Below are positions 27,332 through 36,402 of a DNA stretch of 47,687 nucleotides, piece by piece. This DNA is from Mycobacterium sp. IS-3022 (GTDB lineage: Bacteria > Actinomycetota > Actinomycetes > Mycobacteriales > Mycobacteriaceae). The translations under genes were made by a program, and so were the position numbers. Each line of letters starts with the position of its first letter. The first letter of the stretch is position 1. The stretch is from the NCBI RefSeq assembly GCF_001500065.1, contig NZ_LQIN01000020.1, positions 1 through 47,687 on the forward strand. The letters are read 5' to 3'. The notes beneath the pieces are model-generated. The model worked only from the letters and a program-made list of their open reading frames with translations. It ran no database searches and was not told the DNA's origin.

Positions 27332-28822
27332 CTACCGCTGCGCCCGGATCACCTGCACCAGGCTGAACTGCCACCGCTCGACCAGCCGGAAACCCATGTC
27401 GTGGGTGACGGCGAACGCGCGTGTGCCGCCGAACAGCGGGCCGGGCGGAATCGCCACTCCCTCTTCGCGTTCCGGTGCGCCCGGGTCCGCTTGCGTGATG
27501 ATCCAGACGGTGGGGCAATGCTCGAGCGGGCCCACCGACGCCTCGGGGATGAGGTTCGTGTCGAACACTTCGTGGGTGTCGACGGCCCGCTGCCACAGGC
27601 TGACGTCGACCACCCCGCGGAAGGCGTCGGGGCGCGCGGCCATCAGCGGTCGCATCGGCGCGGGATGAAACGTCACGGTGTCGTTGACCAGAAGACAGTC
27701 CCCCGCGGCGGCCTTCGCCGAGACCAGGTCGGCCACCTGGCTGTAGTCCATGTGGTACTTCGCATACGGACCGCGTTGCACCGCAACGAAAGTGGGCGCC
27801 GCGACCGCTGCGAACACGACAACGACCACCGCCGCCGCCCATGCCGAGCGCGCCAACGCGGTGATGCAGACGCCGAGCAGCAGCGCCATCGCGGGCGCGG
27901 TGAAGCACAGATAGCGCGGGGTGTAGAGCGGTTCGGCCACCGCCGAGTACGCCACGATCAGCGCCGTCGGTATCACCAGCCACGCCACCGCCAGCACGAT
28001 CGCTTCCCGTTCGCCGACGCTGGGCCGCCGCGCGAACGCCCACACCGCGACCGCCACCAGCACCACCACCGCGGACAGCGCCGCGAAATACGGGTTGCGG
28101 TCGAAATACTGTTGTACGAAAACGTCTTCGAAGGTCCGCAGACCGATCGGCGTGATCCAGCTGATCTGGTTGGCCTGTCCGGCGACCACCGCGACGAACG
28201 GCGCCATCACGGCGAGTGTGACCACCGACGTGATGGCGAACGGCAGCAGCACCGTCCGCGTGCGCCGGAACGCCACCACGAACACGGCGTGGACGAAGAA
28301 CAGCAGCGCCAGGTAGACGTCGAGCAGGATCGACACCGCCAGCAGCGCACCGTAACCGGCCCACAACCAACGTGATTCGCGCTGCGCCGCCCAGACCAAC
28401 AGCACCGCGAGCCACACCGCGAGCATCATCGACAGCGCGTACGGACGCGCCTCGATACCCGCCCACGTCGCCCGGGGCAGGATCGCGCAGACGACACCGG
28501 CGGTCAGCCCGACCGTGCGCGACGACAGCTGCCTGCCCAGCACCACCACGCCCGCCGCTGCGGCGCCGACCGCCAGGCCGCTCGGCACCCGCGACCAGAA
28601 CTCGGTCGGCGGGAAGACGGCGAACCAGCCGTGCATCAGCAGGTAGTAGAGGCCGTGAACGGCGTCCACGTCGGCCAGCATCTGCCACAGCTGATGCAGC
28701 GAGCGGCTGTAGGACGCCGAGATCGTGGCGGCCTCGTCGTACCAGAACGATGGACGGGCGGCGCCCGCGAGGCTCACCGCGGCGCCGAGGATGGCGACGA
28801 GCAGCGGTTCCAGCCGCGTCAG
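27332..28822 (-). CDS. GT-C fold membrane glycosyltransferase (GT39/mannosyltransferase-like)
   Basis: About 496 aa. The first luminal loop carries the acidic motif RPSFWYDEAATISASYS, followed by HGLYYLLMHGWF and about ten TM helices, the layout of GT-C enzymes that use polyprenyl-phosphate sugars outside the membrane. The C-terminal soluble part ends VIRAQR. The 5' end is uncertain: no ATG, GTG or TTG fits upstream of the first TM helix, and the frame stays open into the GH16 gene. I give the CTG codon before RLEPLLVAILG as an approximate boundary. Translation is probably coupled to the upstream GH16 gene, whose stop lies about 20 bases before. Substrate unknown. Confidence 0.75.
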   Translation of the reverse strand: MTRLEPLLVAILGAAVSLAGAARPSFWYDEAATISASYSRSLHQLWQMLADVDAVHGLYYLLMHGWFAVFPPTEFWSRVPSGLAVGAAAAGVVVLGRQLSSRTVGLTAGVVCAILPRATWAGIEARPYALSMMLAVWLAVLLVWAAQRESRWLWAGYGALLAVSILLDVYLALLFFVHAVFVVAFRRTRTVLLPFAITSVVTLAVMAPFVAVVAGQANQISWITPIGLRTFEDVFVQQYFDRNPYFAALSAVVVLVAVAVWAFARRPSVGEREAIVLAVAWLVIPTALIVAYSAVAEPLYTPRYLCFTAPAMALLLGVCITALARSAWAAAVVVVVFAAVAAPTFVAVQRGPYAKYHMDYSQVADLVSAKAAAGDCLLVNDTVTFHPAPMRPLMAARPDAFRGVVDVSLWQRAVDTHEVFDTNLIPEASVGPLEHCPTVWIITQADPGAPEREEGVAIPPGPLFGGTRAFAVTHDMGFRLVERWQFSLVQVIRAQR

Positions 28823-28842
28823 CCGACCGCCCGCGGAGACGT

Positions 28843-29697
28843 CTACCAGACGCGGATCCAGTCGACGAGCATCACCGACGGGTAGGGGGCCCGGGTCGGA
28901 TCGCCGCCACCGGAGCCACCGACCGCGAGGTTGAAGATCGCCTGCAGCCAGTAACCGGGGATGCTGAACGGCCACCGCAGGTCGCCGGGCCGACCATGCA
29001 CCGGAATCGGCTTGGCCGGAACCGTGAAGTACGGCTCGGCGCCGTCGACGTAGTCGCGCCAGAAGCGGAACCCGTCCTCGGTCCACTCGGTGCGCCAGTT
29101 GTGCCACGCGGGATCCACCAGCTGGGGGATCGACATGCCCTCCCACGTCTTGCCGTTGGAGGCGGCGTGCACGGTGGTGCCCGGCGGCCAGGCCCCGTTG
29201 CCGTAGTACTCGACGATGTCGATCTCGCCGTCGGGGAGGGGGTCCTGGTTGAGCAGCCAGTAGGCGGGCCACAGGCCGGGGTGCATGCAGTCGAGCTTGA
29301 TGCGCGCTTCCCAGGTGGTGCCGATCTGCCCCCGGAAGTGGCTGAGCACCTTGCCGCTGAAGTACTGGTCGCCCTCGTGGGTCGCGCACAGCACGAGGTT
29401 GGAGTTGCCGTCGATGAACACGTTGCGGCGGTCGTCGCGGTAATGCCCCACGATCGGCGGCGTCACCGGGTCGTCCCAGTTCTGCACGATCCACTTCGCC
29501 GGATCGGGTGCCGACCCGGCCGGGCCGTCGAATTCGTCCTGGAACAGGTAGGTACCCGTCGCCGCATCAGGTGGCGGCTGCGCCGGCGGCGACGGCCGTA
29601 GCGGCGAGGCATTGGCCAACGGGGCGGGCATGGCCGCCGCGCCGAGCGCGGCGACTCCGGTCATCATCATCAGGGTGCGACGGTCGATTTCGGCCAC
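28843..29697 (-). CDS. Secreted glycoside hydrolase family 16 protein
   Basis: The protein is 284 aa from the GTG at 29697. The N-terminus DRRTLMMMTGVAALGAAAMPAPLANA looks like a signal peptide, possibly Tat-type because of the Arg pair. The mature part is a beta-jelly-roll with the GH16 catalytic motif GEIDIVE: nucleophile Glu158, Asp160 and acid/base Glu163. It also has WPAYWLLNQ and the C-terminal VMLVDWIRVW strand. GH16 enzymes cut beta-1,3/1,4-glucans or galactans; the substrate is not predictable here. Other in-frame starts upstream (TTG at 29790) exist, but would run into the fdhA promoter region. No clear ribosome binding site was seen. Confidence 0.87.
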   Translation of the reverse strand: MAEIDRRTLMMMTGVAALGAAAMPAPLANASPLRPSPPAQPPPDAATGTYLFQDEFDGPAGSAPDPAKWIVQNWDDPVTPPIVGHYRDDRRNVFIDGNSNLVLCATHEGDQYFSGKVLSHFRGQIGTTWEARIKLDCMHPGLWPAYWLLNQDPLPDGEIDIVEYYGNGAWPPGTTVHAASNGKTWEGMSIPQLVDPAWHNWRTEWTEDGFRFWRDYVDGAEPYFTVPAKPIPVHGRPGDLRWPFSIPGYWLQAIFNLAVGGSGGGDPTRAPYPSVMLVDWIRVW

Positions 29698-29754
29698 AGC
29701 AGCACCATAGAGGGTCGAGCGGATGATCACCGTGGTTTGTCCCTGCGTTGCCCG

Positions 29755-29780
29755 CATTAGTTCCCGTAACAGCGCTAATG
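29755..29780. promoter_or_regulatory. Inverted repeat CATTAG-N14-CTAATG in the GH16/fdhA divergent region
   Basis: Perfect 6-bp arms (29755-29760 and 29775-29780) lie 40-65 bases before the fdhA GTG and about 60-80 bases before the GH16 GTG. It is the only clear palindrome in the region. It may be an operator for formate dehydrogenase expression; no regulator identified. Confidence 0.35.
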
Positions 29781-29819
29781 TCGAACGCAACCGGGCGAAG
29801 GTCGGGTAAGGGAGGCGCC

Positions 29820-32800
29820 GTGGACATCAGGGGGCTGTTCCAGTCGTGGCCGGTCTACCGCCAGCTCACCGGGCGGGACCGGTTGGGCCGGGGCCAGGCC
29901 GCGCAGTCCGAGCGCTCGGCCACGCTGACGCCGAGGACCACCGAAGCCGACCGGATCGCGCACTCCGTCTGCCCGTACTGCGCGGTCGGATGCGCACAGA
30001 AGGTCTACGTCAAGGACGAGAAGGTCATTCAGATCGAGGGCGATCCGGACAGCCCGATTTCCCGAGGCCGCCTGTGCCCCAAGGGTTCTGCGAGCAAACA
30101 GCTCGTCACCGGACCTCAGCGATTGACCAAGGTGCGCTACCGCCCGCCGTACGCCACCGAATGGCAGGACCTCGACCTCGACACGGCGATGGACATGGTC
30201 GCCGACCGGGTGCTCGACGCGCGCCAGAAGGGTTGGCAGCAGTTCGACGCCGACCGCAACACGCTGCGCCGAACCATGGGTATCGCCAGCCTCGGCGGTG
30301 CCACCCTCGACAACGAAGAGAACTACCTGATCAAGAAGCTTTTCACGGCGTTGGGGGCGCTGCAGATCGAGAACCAAGCCCGCATTTGACACAGCGCCAC
30401 GGTTCCCGGTCTGGGAGCCTCCTTCGGTCGCGGCGGGGCGACGGACTACCAGCAAGACCTCGCCAACGCGGACTTCATCGTGATCATGGGCTCGAACATG
30501 GCCGAAGCCCATCCGGTCGGCTTCCAATGGGTGGTCGAGGCCAAGGCGCGTGGCGCCAAGGTCGTGCACATCGATCCGCGGTTCACCCGCACCAGCGCAC
30601 TGGCCGACCGGCATCTCACATTGCGCGCGGGCAGCGACATCGCATTCCTCGGCGGGGTGATCAACTACATCCTGAGTAACGACCTCGACTTCCGCGAGTA
30701 CGTCACCGCGTACACCAACGCGTCGTTCATCGTCGACGAACGCTTCCGCGACGCCGAGGACCTCGACGGGTTGTTCTCCGGCTACGACGACGAAACCGCG
30801 TCCTACGACCCGTCGACGTGGCAGTACGAACGCACCGATCCCGAGTACGGCGGCGCCGGCGCCAAGGAGCACGCCGCGCCCGATCAGCACGGCTCCGGCG
30901 GCGCGCCGATCGAGGGTGGGGCGCAACACGTTCCGTCGGACCCGACGCTGCAGCATCCGCGCTGCGTCTACCAGATCCTCAAGCGGCACTACGCCCGCTA
31001 CACGCCGGAGACGGTGGAACGGGTGTGCGGCATACCGGCCGCCGACTTCGTCGACATCGCGCGGACGTGGGCCGCCAACTCCGGGCGCGAGCGCACGTCT
31101 GCCCTGGTGTACAGCGTCGGTTGGACGCAGCACACCATGGGCGCGCAGTTCATCCGCGCCGGGGCGATCGTCCAGTTGCTGTTGGGCAACATCGGCCGTC
31201 CCGGTGGCGGGGTGTTCGCGCTGCGCGGGCACGCGAGCATCCAGGGCTCGACCGACGTGCCGACGTTGTTCAACCTGCTGCCCGGTTATCTGGCGATGCC
31301 ACACGCCGGCCAGGAAACGCTGTCGGAGTACCTCGACGACATCATCGGACGCAATCAGAAAGGCTTCTGGCGCAACGCCGATACGTACATGGTGTCGCTG
31401 CTCAAGGAGTACTGGGGCGAGCACGCCACCGCCGACAACGACTACTGCTTCGACTATCTGCCGCGCATCAACGGCGACCACGGCACCTACCGCACCGTGA
31501 TGGACATGGTCGACGGCAACGTGTTCGGCTACTTCCTGCTCGGTCAGAATCCAGCGGTGGGCTCAGCGCACGGACGGTTGCAGCGCCTCGGCATGGCCAA
31601 CCTCGACTGGCTGGTGGTGCGCGATCTCGTCGAGATCGAGAGCGCGACGTTCTGGAAGAACAGCCCCGAGATCGAAACGGGGGAGATCGATCCGGAGACG
31701 TGTCGCACCGAGGTGTTCCTGTTCCCGGCCGCGTCGCATGTGGAGAAGGCCGGCACGTTCACGCAGACGCAGCGCAAACTGCAGTGGCGGGAGAAGGCCG
31801 TCGAACCGCCCGGTGACGCCCGCTCCGAGTTGTGGTTCTTCTACCACCTGGGCCGTATCCTGCGCGAAAAGCTGGCCGGCTCAACGGATGAGCGCGACCG
31901 CCCGCTGCTCGACCTCTCATGGGACTACCAGCTGGAGGGCGACGAGCCGTCCGCCAAGGACGTGCTGCGCCGGATCAACGGCGTCGACCTGACGACGGGT
32001 CGTGCGGTGAACAGCTATCTGGAACTGAAGGCCGACGGCACCACGATCTGCGGGTGCTGGATCTACAGCGGCGTCTACGCCGACGAGGTCAACCAAGCGG
32101 CCCGTCGCGCGCCACACGACGACGCCCAGTGGGGGTGGGTGTGGCCGCTGAACCGGCGCGTGCTCTACAACCGCGCGTCGGCAGATCCGCAGGGTCGGCC
32201 GTGGAGTGAGCGCAAGAAGCTGGTGTGGTGGGACGCAGAGGCCGGCGAGTGGACGGGCTATGACGTCCCCGACTTCGAGAAGACCAAACCGCCGGACTAC
32301 GAACCGCCCTCCGACGCAGTCGGTGTCGAGGCGCTGCGCGGCGACGACGCGTTCGTGATGCAGGCCGACGGCAAGGGCTGGCTGTTCGCCCCGAACGGGG
32401 TGCTCGACGGGCCGCTGCCGACGCACTACGAGCCGCACGAGTCGCCGGTCCCCAACGCGCTCTACAAGCAGCAGGGCAACCCGGCGCGCAAGGTGTACGG
32501 GCGCGCGGACAACCCGTCGAATCCGTCGCCGCCGGAGCTGCACGGCGAGGTGTTCCCGTTCGTCTTCACCGCGGCCCGGCTGACCGAGCACCACACCGCG
32601 GGCGGAATGAGCCGTCAATTGCCCTATCTCAGTGAGCTTCAGCCGGGCTTGTTCGTCGAGGTGTCACCGGAGCTGGCGGCCGAACGTGGTCTGACGCATA
32701 TGGCGTGGGCGCACGTGGTGACCAGCCGGTCGGCGGTCGATGCTCGGGTGTTCGTGACCGACCGGATGCGGCCGCTGCGCATCGAGGACCGGATCGTGCA

Positions 32801-33071
32801 CCAGGTCTGGATGCCCTACCACTGGGGCAGTGTCGGGTTGATCGACGGCGACGTGGTCAACGACCTGGTGGGCGTGGTCGCCGATCCGAACGTGTTCATC
32901 CAGGAGAGCAAGGTCGCGACATGCGACATCCAGCCGGGTCGACGGCCGCGCGGGCCGGCGCTGCTGGAATACATCGCGATGTACCGCGAGCGGGCGCGCA
33001 TCACCCCCGAGACCGGCACCAACCTGGACACCACCGAGGCTTCGACAGACCACACCGAGGAGAAGCCATGA
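29820..33071 (+). CDS. fdhA: Formate dehydrogenase catalytic subunit, selenocysteine-containing (UGA at 30387-30389 read as Sec190)
   Basis: 1083 aa when the in-frame UGA is read through; both sides share the frame and align with FdnG-type enzymes. The oxidises-formate site is a molybdenum or tungsten bis-MGD centre ligated by Sec190 (QARI-Sec-HSATV, E. coli RV-Sec-HGPTV). A 4Fe-4S cluster is bound by Cys51, 54, 58 and 86 (CPYCAVGC...GRLCPKG). HPVGFQW and the IGRPGGG-type cofactor segment follow. The C-terminal cofactor-binding barrel holds LTEHHTAGGMSRQLPYLSELQP. No Tat signal is visible, so the subunit probably faces the cytoplasm. The GTG at 29820 follows AAGGGAGG. The last codons overlap fdhB (ATGA). 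Confidence 0.96.
30387..30419 (+). promoter_or_regulatory. Selenocysteine UGA codon and bacterial SECIS hairpin
   Basis: UGA (30387-30389) is followed after exactly 11 bases by GGUUCCCGGUCUGGGAGCC (30401-30419). The stem is GG/CC, a U against G, then UCCC/GGGA, with apical loop GGUCU. As I recall it, E. coli fdhF has GGUUGCAGGUCUGCACC at the same 11-base spacing, with a bulged U at the same place and a GGUC loop. SelB binds this apex. The next codon (CAC, His) is also shared. This marks the UGA as Sec rather than stop. Confidence 0.95.
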
Positions 33072-33952
33072 GCGGCAACAGCTTCTACGGCCCACTCGCC
33101 GACGTGGCGGGCGACGCCGGCTACGTCGAGCATCCACCGCGGATGGGCTTTTTCACCGACACCTCGGTGTGCATCGGTTGCAAGGCTTGCGAGGTCGCTT
33201 GCAAGGAGTGGAACGGTGTGCCCGACGACGGGTTCAACCTGCTGGGCATGTCGTTCGACAACACCGGCGAATTGGGCGCGAACTCGTGGCGCCACGTCGC
33301 GTTCGTCGAGCAGCCCGCCCCGGTGGACCTCGGGATGCCGGGCTTCGAACGGCCCGGCGACGTTTCGGGAGCCGAAACCCGAACGGACTTCCGGTGGCTG
33401 ATGAGCAGCGACGTGTGCAAACACTGCACACACGCCGGGTGCCTCGACGTCTGCCCGACGGGCGCGCTGTTCCGCACCGAATTCGCGACCGTCGTTGTGC
33501 AGCAGGACATTTGCAACGGCTGCGGATACTGCGTGTCGGCCTGCCCGTACGGGGTGATCGAGCGGCGCGAAGGCGACGGCCGGGCGTTCAAGTGCACGCT
33601 GTGCTACGACCGGCTGCTCGACGGCTTGGAGCCGGCGTGTGCGAAGGCGTGCCCGACCGACTCGATCCAGTTCGGTGTGCTCGACGAGTTGCGGGAACGG
33701 GCCGCGATGCGCGTCAACGAATTACACGACCGCGGCGAGACATCGGCGCGGCTGTACGGCGAGGACCCGAACGACGGCGTCGGCGGCGACGGCGCGTTCT
33801 TCCTGCTGCTCGACGAACCCGAGGTGTACGGGCTGCCGCCGGACCCGGTGGTGCCGACGCGCGATGCCGGTGCGATGTGGCGCTACGCGGGAATAGCGGC
33901 GTCGGCGTTGGTCGGACTCGCGGTGTCGTCGTTCCTCGGAAAGAGAAGCTGA
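33068..33952 (+). CDS. fdhB: Formate dehydrogenase iron-sulfur (electron transfer) subunit
   Basis: The protein is 294 aa. Four 4Fe-4S cysteine groups are visible: CIGCKACEVAC at 35-45, CKHCTHAGCLDVCPTGA, CNGCGYCVSACPYG, and CTLCYDRLLDGLEPACAKACPTD. This is the FdnH/HybA layout that passes electrons from the molybdenum subunit to a membrane quinone site. A single hydrophobic C-terminal helix (YAGIAASALVGLAVSSFLG) ending in KRS would anchor it. The ATG overlaps the fdhA stop, and the stop overlaps the next start (TGATG), so the three genes are one coupled operon. Confidence 0.94.
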   Translation: MSGNSFYGPLADVAGDAGYVEHPPRMGFFTDTSVCIGCKACEVACKEWNGVPDDGFNLLGMSFDNTGELGANSWRHVAFVEQPAPVDLGMPGFERPGDVSGAETRTDFRWLMSSDVCKHCTHAGCLDVCPTGALFRTEFATVVVQQDICNGCGYCVSACPYGVIERREGDGRAFKCTLCYDRLLDGLEPACAKACPTDSIQFGVLDELRERAAMRVNELHDRGETSARLYGEDPNDGVGGDGAFFLLLDEPEVYGLPPDPVVPTRDAGAMWRYAGIAASALVGLAVSSFLGKRS

Positions 33953-34908
33953 TGCCGCGCGAACAGCTGGCGGTGCCGAAGGCCGAGTTCCAGTCGTACT
34001 ACGGCAAGCAGATCCTCAAGACGCCGGTGTGGAACTGGATGATCGCGGCATATCTGTTCTGCGGCGGGTTGTCGGCGGGCGCGGCGATGCTGGCGGCGGG
34101 TGCGGACCTGACGGGACGGCCCGGGCTGCGCAAAGTATCCCGAATCGGTTCGCTGGCAAGCATTTTGGCGAGCTTGTATTTTCTGATCGCCGACCTCGGG
34201 CGACCGGAGCGGTTCCACCACATGCTGCGGGTGGCGAAGCCGAGTTCGCCGATGAGCGTGGGCACCTGGATCTTGTCGGCGTACGGACCGGGCGCGGGCC
34301 TGGCGGCGGTGGCGGAGTTGATGCCGGATCGGCTGCGGCGGACGTGGCCGGGGCGGCTGGTGGACCGGGCGGCTCGACCGGCCGGACTGTGGGCGGCGGG
34401 TACGGCGCCGGGGGTGGCGTCGTACACGGCGGTTCTGTTGTCGCAGACGGCGGTTCCGGCCTGGCGGGAGGCGCACCCGTATCTGCCGTTCGTGTTCACG
34501 GGTTCGGCGGCGGCGAGCGGAGCCGGACTCGGAATGCTGTTGGCGCCCGTCGACGAGTCAGGTCCGGCGCGGCGGATGGCGGTGCTGGGCGCGGGTATGG
34601 AGGTGGCGGCGTCGCGGGTGATGGAGCAGCGGCTGGGCCTGTCCGGCGAGGCGTACACGACGGGCAGGGCGCACCGGCTGCGTCAGCTGTCGGAGGTGCT
34701 GACGGTCGGCGGAGCCGTCGGCGCGGTAGTCGGGCGGAACCGAGCGACGGTCGCGGCGTCGGGGGTTGCGCTGCTCGTGGGGAGTGCGCTGCAGAGGTTC
34801 GGCGTCTTCGAGGCGGGCGTGGCGTCGACGCGCGACCCGAAGTTCGTCGTGGTTCCGCAGCGGGAGCGGTTGGATGCTGTTGAACGCCTACGCGCGAGAT
34901 TGCACTGA
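33952..34908 (+). CDS. NrfD/PsrC-type membrane subunit of formate dehydrogenase
   Basis: The protein is 318 aa with about eight hydrophobic helices (WNWMIAAYLFCGGLSAGAAMLAAGADL, IGSLASILASLYFLIADLG, AAGTAPGVASYTAVLLSQTAVPAW and others). LxFGGLSAGA-like and DLGRPERFHHM are family landmarks of NrfD quinone-reactive subunits, which replace the cytochrome b subunit (FdnI) of E. coli formate dehydrogenase-N. I infer electron delivery to menaquinone. The last gene of the operon; its TGA lies inside the 5' arm of a strong hairpin. Confidence 0.88.
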   Translation: MPREQLAVPKAEFQSYYGKQILKTPVWNWMIAAYLFCGGLSAGAAMLAAGADLTGRPGLRKVSRIGSLASILASLYFLIADLGRPERFHHMLRVAKPSSPMSVGTWILSAYGPGAGLAAVAELMPDRLRRTWPGRLVDRAARPAGLWAAGTAPGVASYTAVLLSQTAVPAWREAHPYLPFVFTGSAAASGAGLGMLLAPVDESGPARRMAVLGAGMEVAASRVMEQRLGLSGEAYTTGRAHRLRQLSEVLTVGGAVGAVVGRNRATVAASGVALLVGSALQRFGVFEAGVASTRDPKFVVVPQRERLDAVERLRARLH

Positions 34909-34947
34909 CGGTTGTACTAGAGCAGCACGACCCTCAGTGCAATCTCG
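34895..34947 (+). terminator. Strong hairpin overlapping the nrfD-type gene stop; carries copy 2 of the 23-bp repeat
   Basis: The 21-base arms 34895-34915 and 34927-34947 pair with one mismatch and one G-U, around an 11-base loop (ACTAGAGCAGC). Arm 1 begins CGAGATTGCACTGA and contains the stop TGA (34906-34908). No T-run follows, as is common for mycobacterial terminators. It probably ends the formate dehydrogenase transcript. Arm 2 is the 23-bp sequence also found at 9100-9122. Confidence 0.65.
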
Positions 34948-34948
34948 A
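34926..34948 (+). repeat. Copy 2 of a 23-bp dispersed repeat
   Basis: Identical to 9100-9122. Here it forms the 3' arm of a long hairpin, and a near-complete inverted third copy forms the 5' arm. A dispersed mycobacterial intergenic element is a reasonable guess. Confidence 0.75.
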
Positions 34949-35054
34949 TCGTAGGACCGGAAAGCAAAGTGGCCCGAAAGCGCGCGGAATCGGGCACTTC
35001 CCGACCTGTCGCGGATATGGTGGCCCGGGCACACGGCTCGTTTGGAGGTTGACG

Positions 35055-36401
35055 ATGGCCACGACAACCGAAGCGCCAGCGCCGCGGTCGAGCCCCGCCG
35101 AGACCCGACGGGCGATCTGGAATACGATCCGCGGCTCGTCGGGCAACCTCGTCGAGTGGTACGACGTGTACGTCTACACGGTGTTCGCGCCGTACTTCGA
35201 GAGCCAGTTCTTCGACGAATCGGAGAAGAACTCGACGGTCTACGTGTATGCGATCTTCGCGATCACGTTCGTGATGCGACCGGTCGGGTCCTGGTTCTTC
35301 GGCCGATTCGCCGACCGACGGGGCCGCCGTGCCGCACTCACGGTGAGCGTGTCGCTGATGGCGGGCTGCTCGATGGTCGTGGCGCTGGTGCCCTCACAAG
35401 CCAGCATCGGCGCGGCCGCGGCGGTCATCCTGATCCTCGCGCGGTTGGTACAGGGTTTTGCGACCGGAGGCGAGTACGGGACGTCGGCGACGTACATGTC
35501 GGAGGCGGCGACGCGGGAGCGGCGTGGCTTCTTCTCGTCGTTCCAGTACGTGACGCTCGTCGGCGGACATGTCCTGGCTCAACTCACGCTGTTGATCGTC
35601 GACGCGTTCCTCGTCGACGAACAGATGCGCGAATTCGGTTGGCGGATCGGCTTCGCCGTCGGCGGCGTCGCTGCGGTGGTGGTGTTCTGGTTGCGCCGGA
35701 CCATGGACGAGTCGCTCAGCGAGGACGTCATCGAAGCGGCCAAGACAGGGGAGGACAAGGGCGCCGGTTCGATACGCGAGCTGTTCACCCGCTACCCGAA
35801 GCCGCTGCTGATGTGCTTCTTGATCACACTGGGCGGCACCATCGCGTTCTACACCTACAGCGTCAACGCGCCGGCGATCGTGAAGACGGCGTACAAGGGT
35901 GAGGGCATGACGGGCACCTGGATCAACCTGATCGGGTTGATCTTCCTGATGTTGCTGCAGCCGGTCGGCGGGCTGATCAGCGACAAGGTCGGACGCAAAC
36001 CGCTGCTGCTGTGGTTCGGTTTCGGCGGGGTGGTCTACACCTATGTGCTGATCACGTATCTGCCCGAAACACGCTCTCCGCTAACGTCTTTCGTTCTGGT
36101 GGCGGTGGGGTACATGATACTCACGGGCTACACCTCGATCAACGCGCTGGTCAAGTCGGAGTTGTTCCCGGCGCGGGTGCGGGCGCTCGGCGTGGGCGTC
36201 GGCTACGCGCTGGCGAACTCGATGTTCGGCGGCACCGCTCCGATGATCTATCAGGCGCTCAAGGAACGCGATCAGGTGCCGTTGTTCATCGGCTACGTCA
36301 CCGTCTGCATCGCGGTGTCCCTAGTCGTATACCTGTTCTTCCTGAAGAACAAGTCGGAGACCTTCCTCGACCGCGAGCGCGGCTCAGCGTTCGCCAAGTG
36401 A
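35055..36401 (+). CDS. MFS transporter, metabolite:H+ symporter (MHS/KgtP-like) family
   Basis: The protein is 448 aa with 12 predicted TM helices. Diagnostic loops are GRFADRRGRRAAL after TM2, TGGEYGTSATYMSEAATRERRGFFSSFQ after TM4, and DKVGRKP in the second half. This places it with alpha-ketoglutarate, citrate and proline/betaine symporters. The substrate, likely a small organic acid or osmolyte, is inferred from family only. TGGAGG seven bases before the ATG at 35055 sets the start. The location after the fdh operon does not prove a link; a hairpin separates them. Confidence 0.9.
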   Translation: MATTTEAPAPRSSPAETRRAIWNTIRGSSGNLVEWYDVYVYTVFAPYFESQFFDESEKNSTVYVYAIFAITFVMRPVGSWFFGRFADRRGRRAALTVSVSLMAGCSMVVALVPSQASIGAAAAVILILARLVQGFATGGEYGTSATYMSEAATRERRGFFSSFQYVTLVGGHVLAQLTLLIVDAFLVDEQMREFGWRIGFAVGGVAAVVVFWLRRTMDESLSEDVIEAAKTGEDKGAGSIRELFTRYPKPLLMCFLITLGGTIAFYTYSVNAPAIVKTAYKGEGMTGTWINLIGLIFLMLLQPVGGLISDKVGRKPLLLWFGFGGVVYTYVLITYLPETRSPLTSFVLVAVGYMILTGYTSINALVKSELFPARVRALGVGVGYALANSMFGGTAPMIYQALKERDQVPLFIGYVTVCIAVSLVVYLFFLKNKSETFLDRERGSAFAK

Positions 36402-36402
36402 A

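Noticed and set aside
27332..29494. A GH16-glycosyltransferase fusion protein
   Set aside because: The frame over the GH16 gene is a shadow with Arg/Pro-rich noise; the GH16 protein is read in another frame and has its own stop at 28843.
29820..33071. A broken formate dehydrogenase pseudogene with a premature TGA at 30387
   Set aside because: The frame continues unchanged, the TGA falls exactly at the Sec position of the family, a SECIS hairpin follows at the right distance, and selA/selB/selD/tRNA-Sec are nearby.
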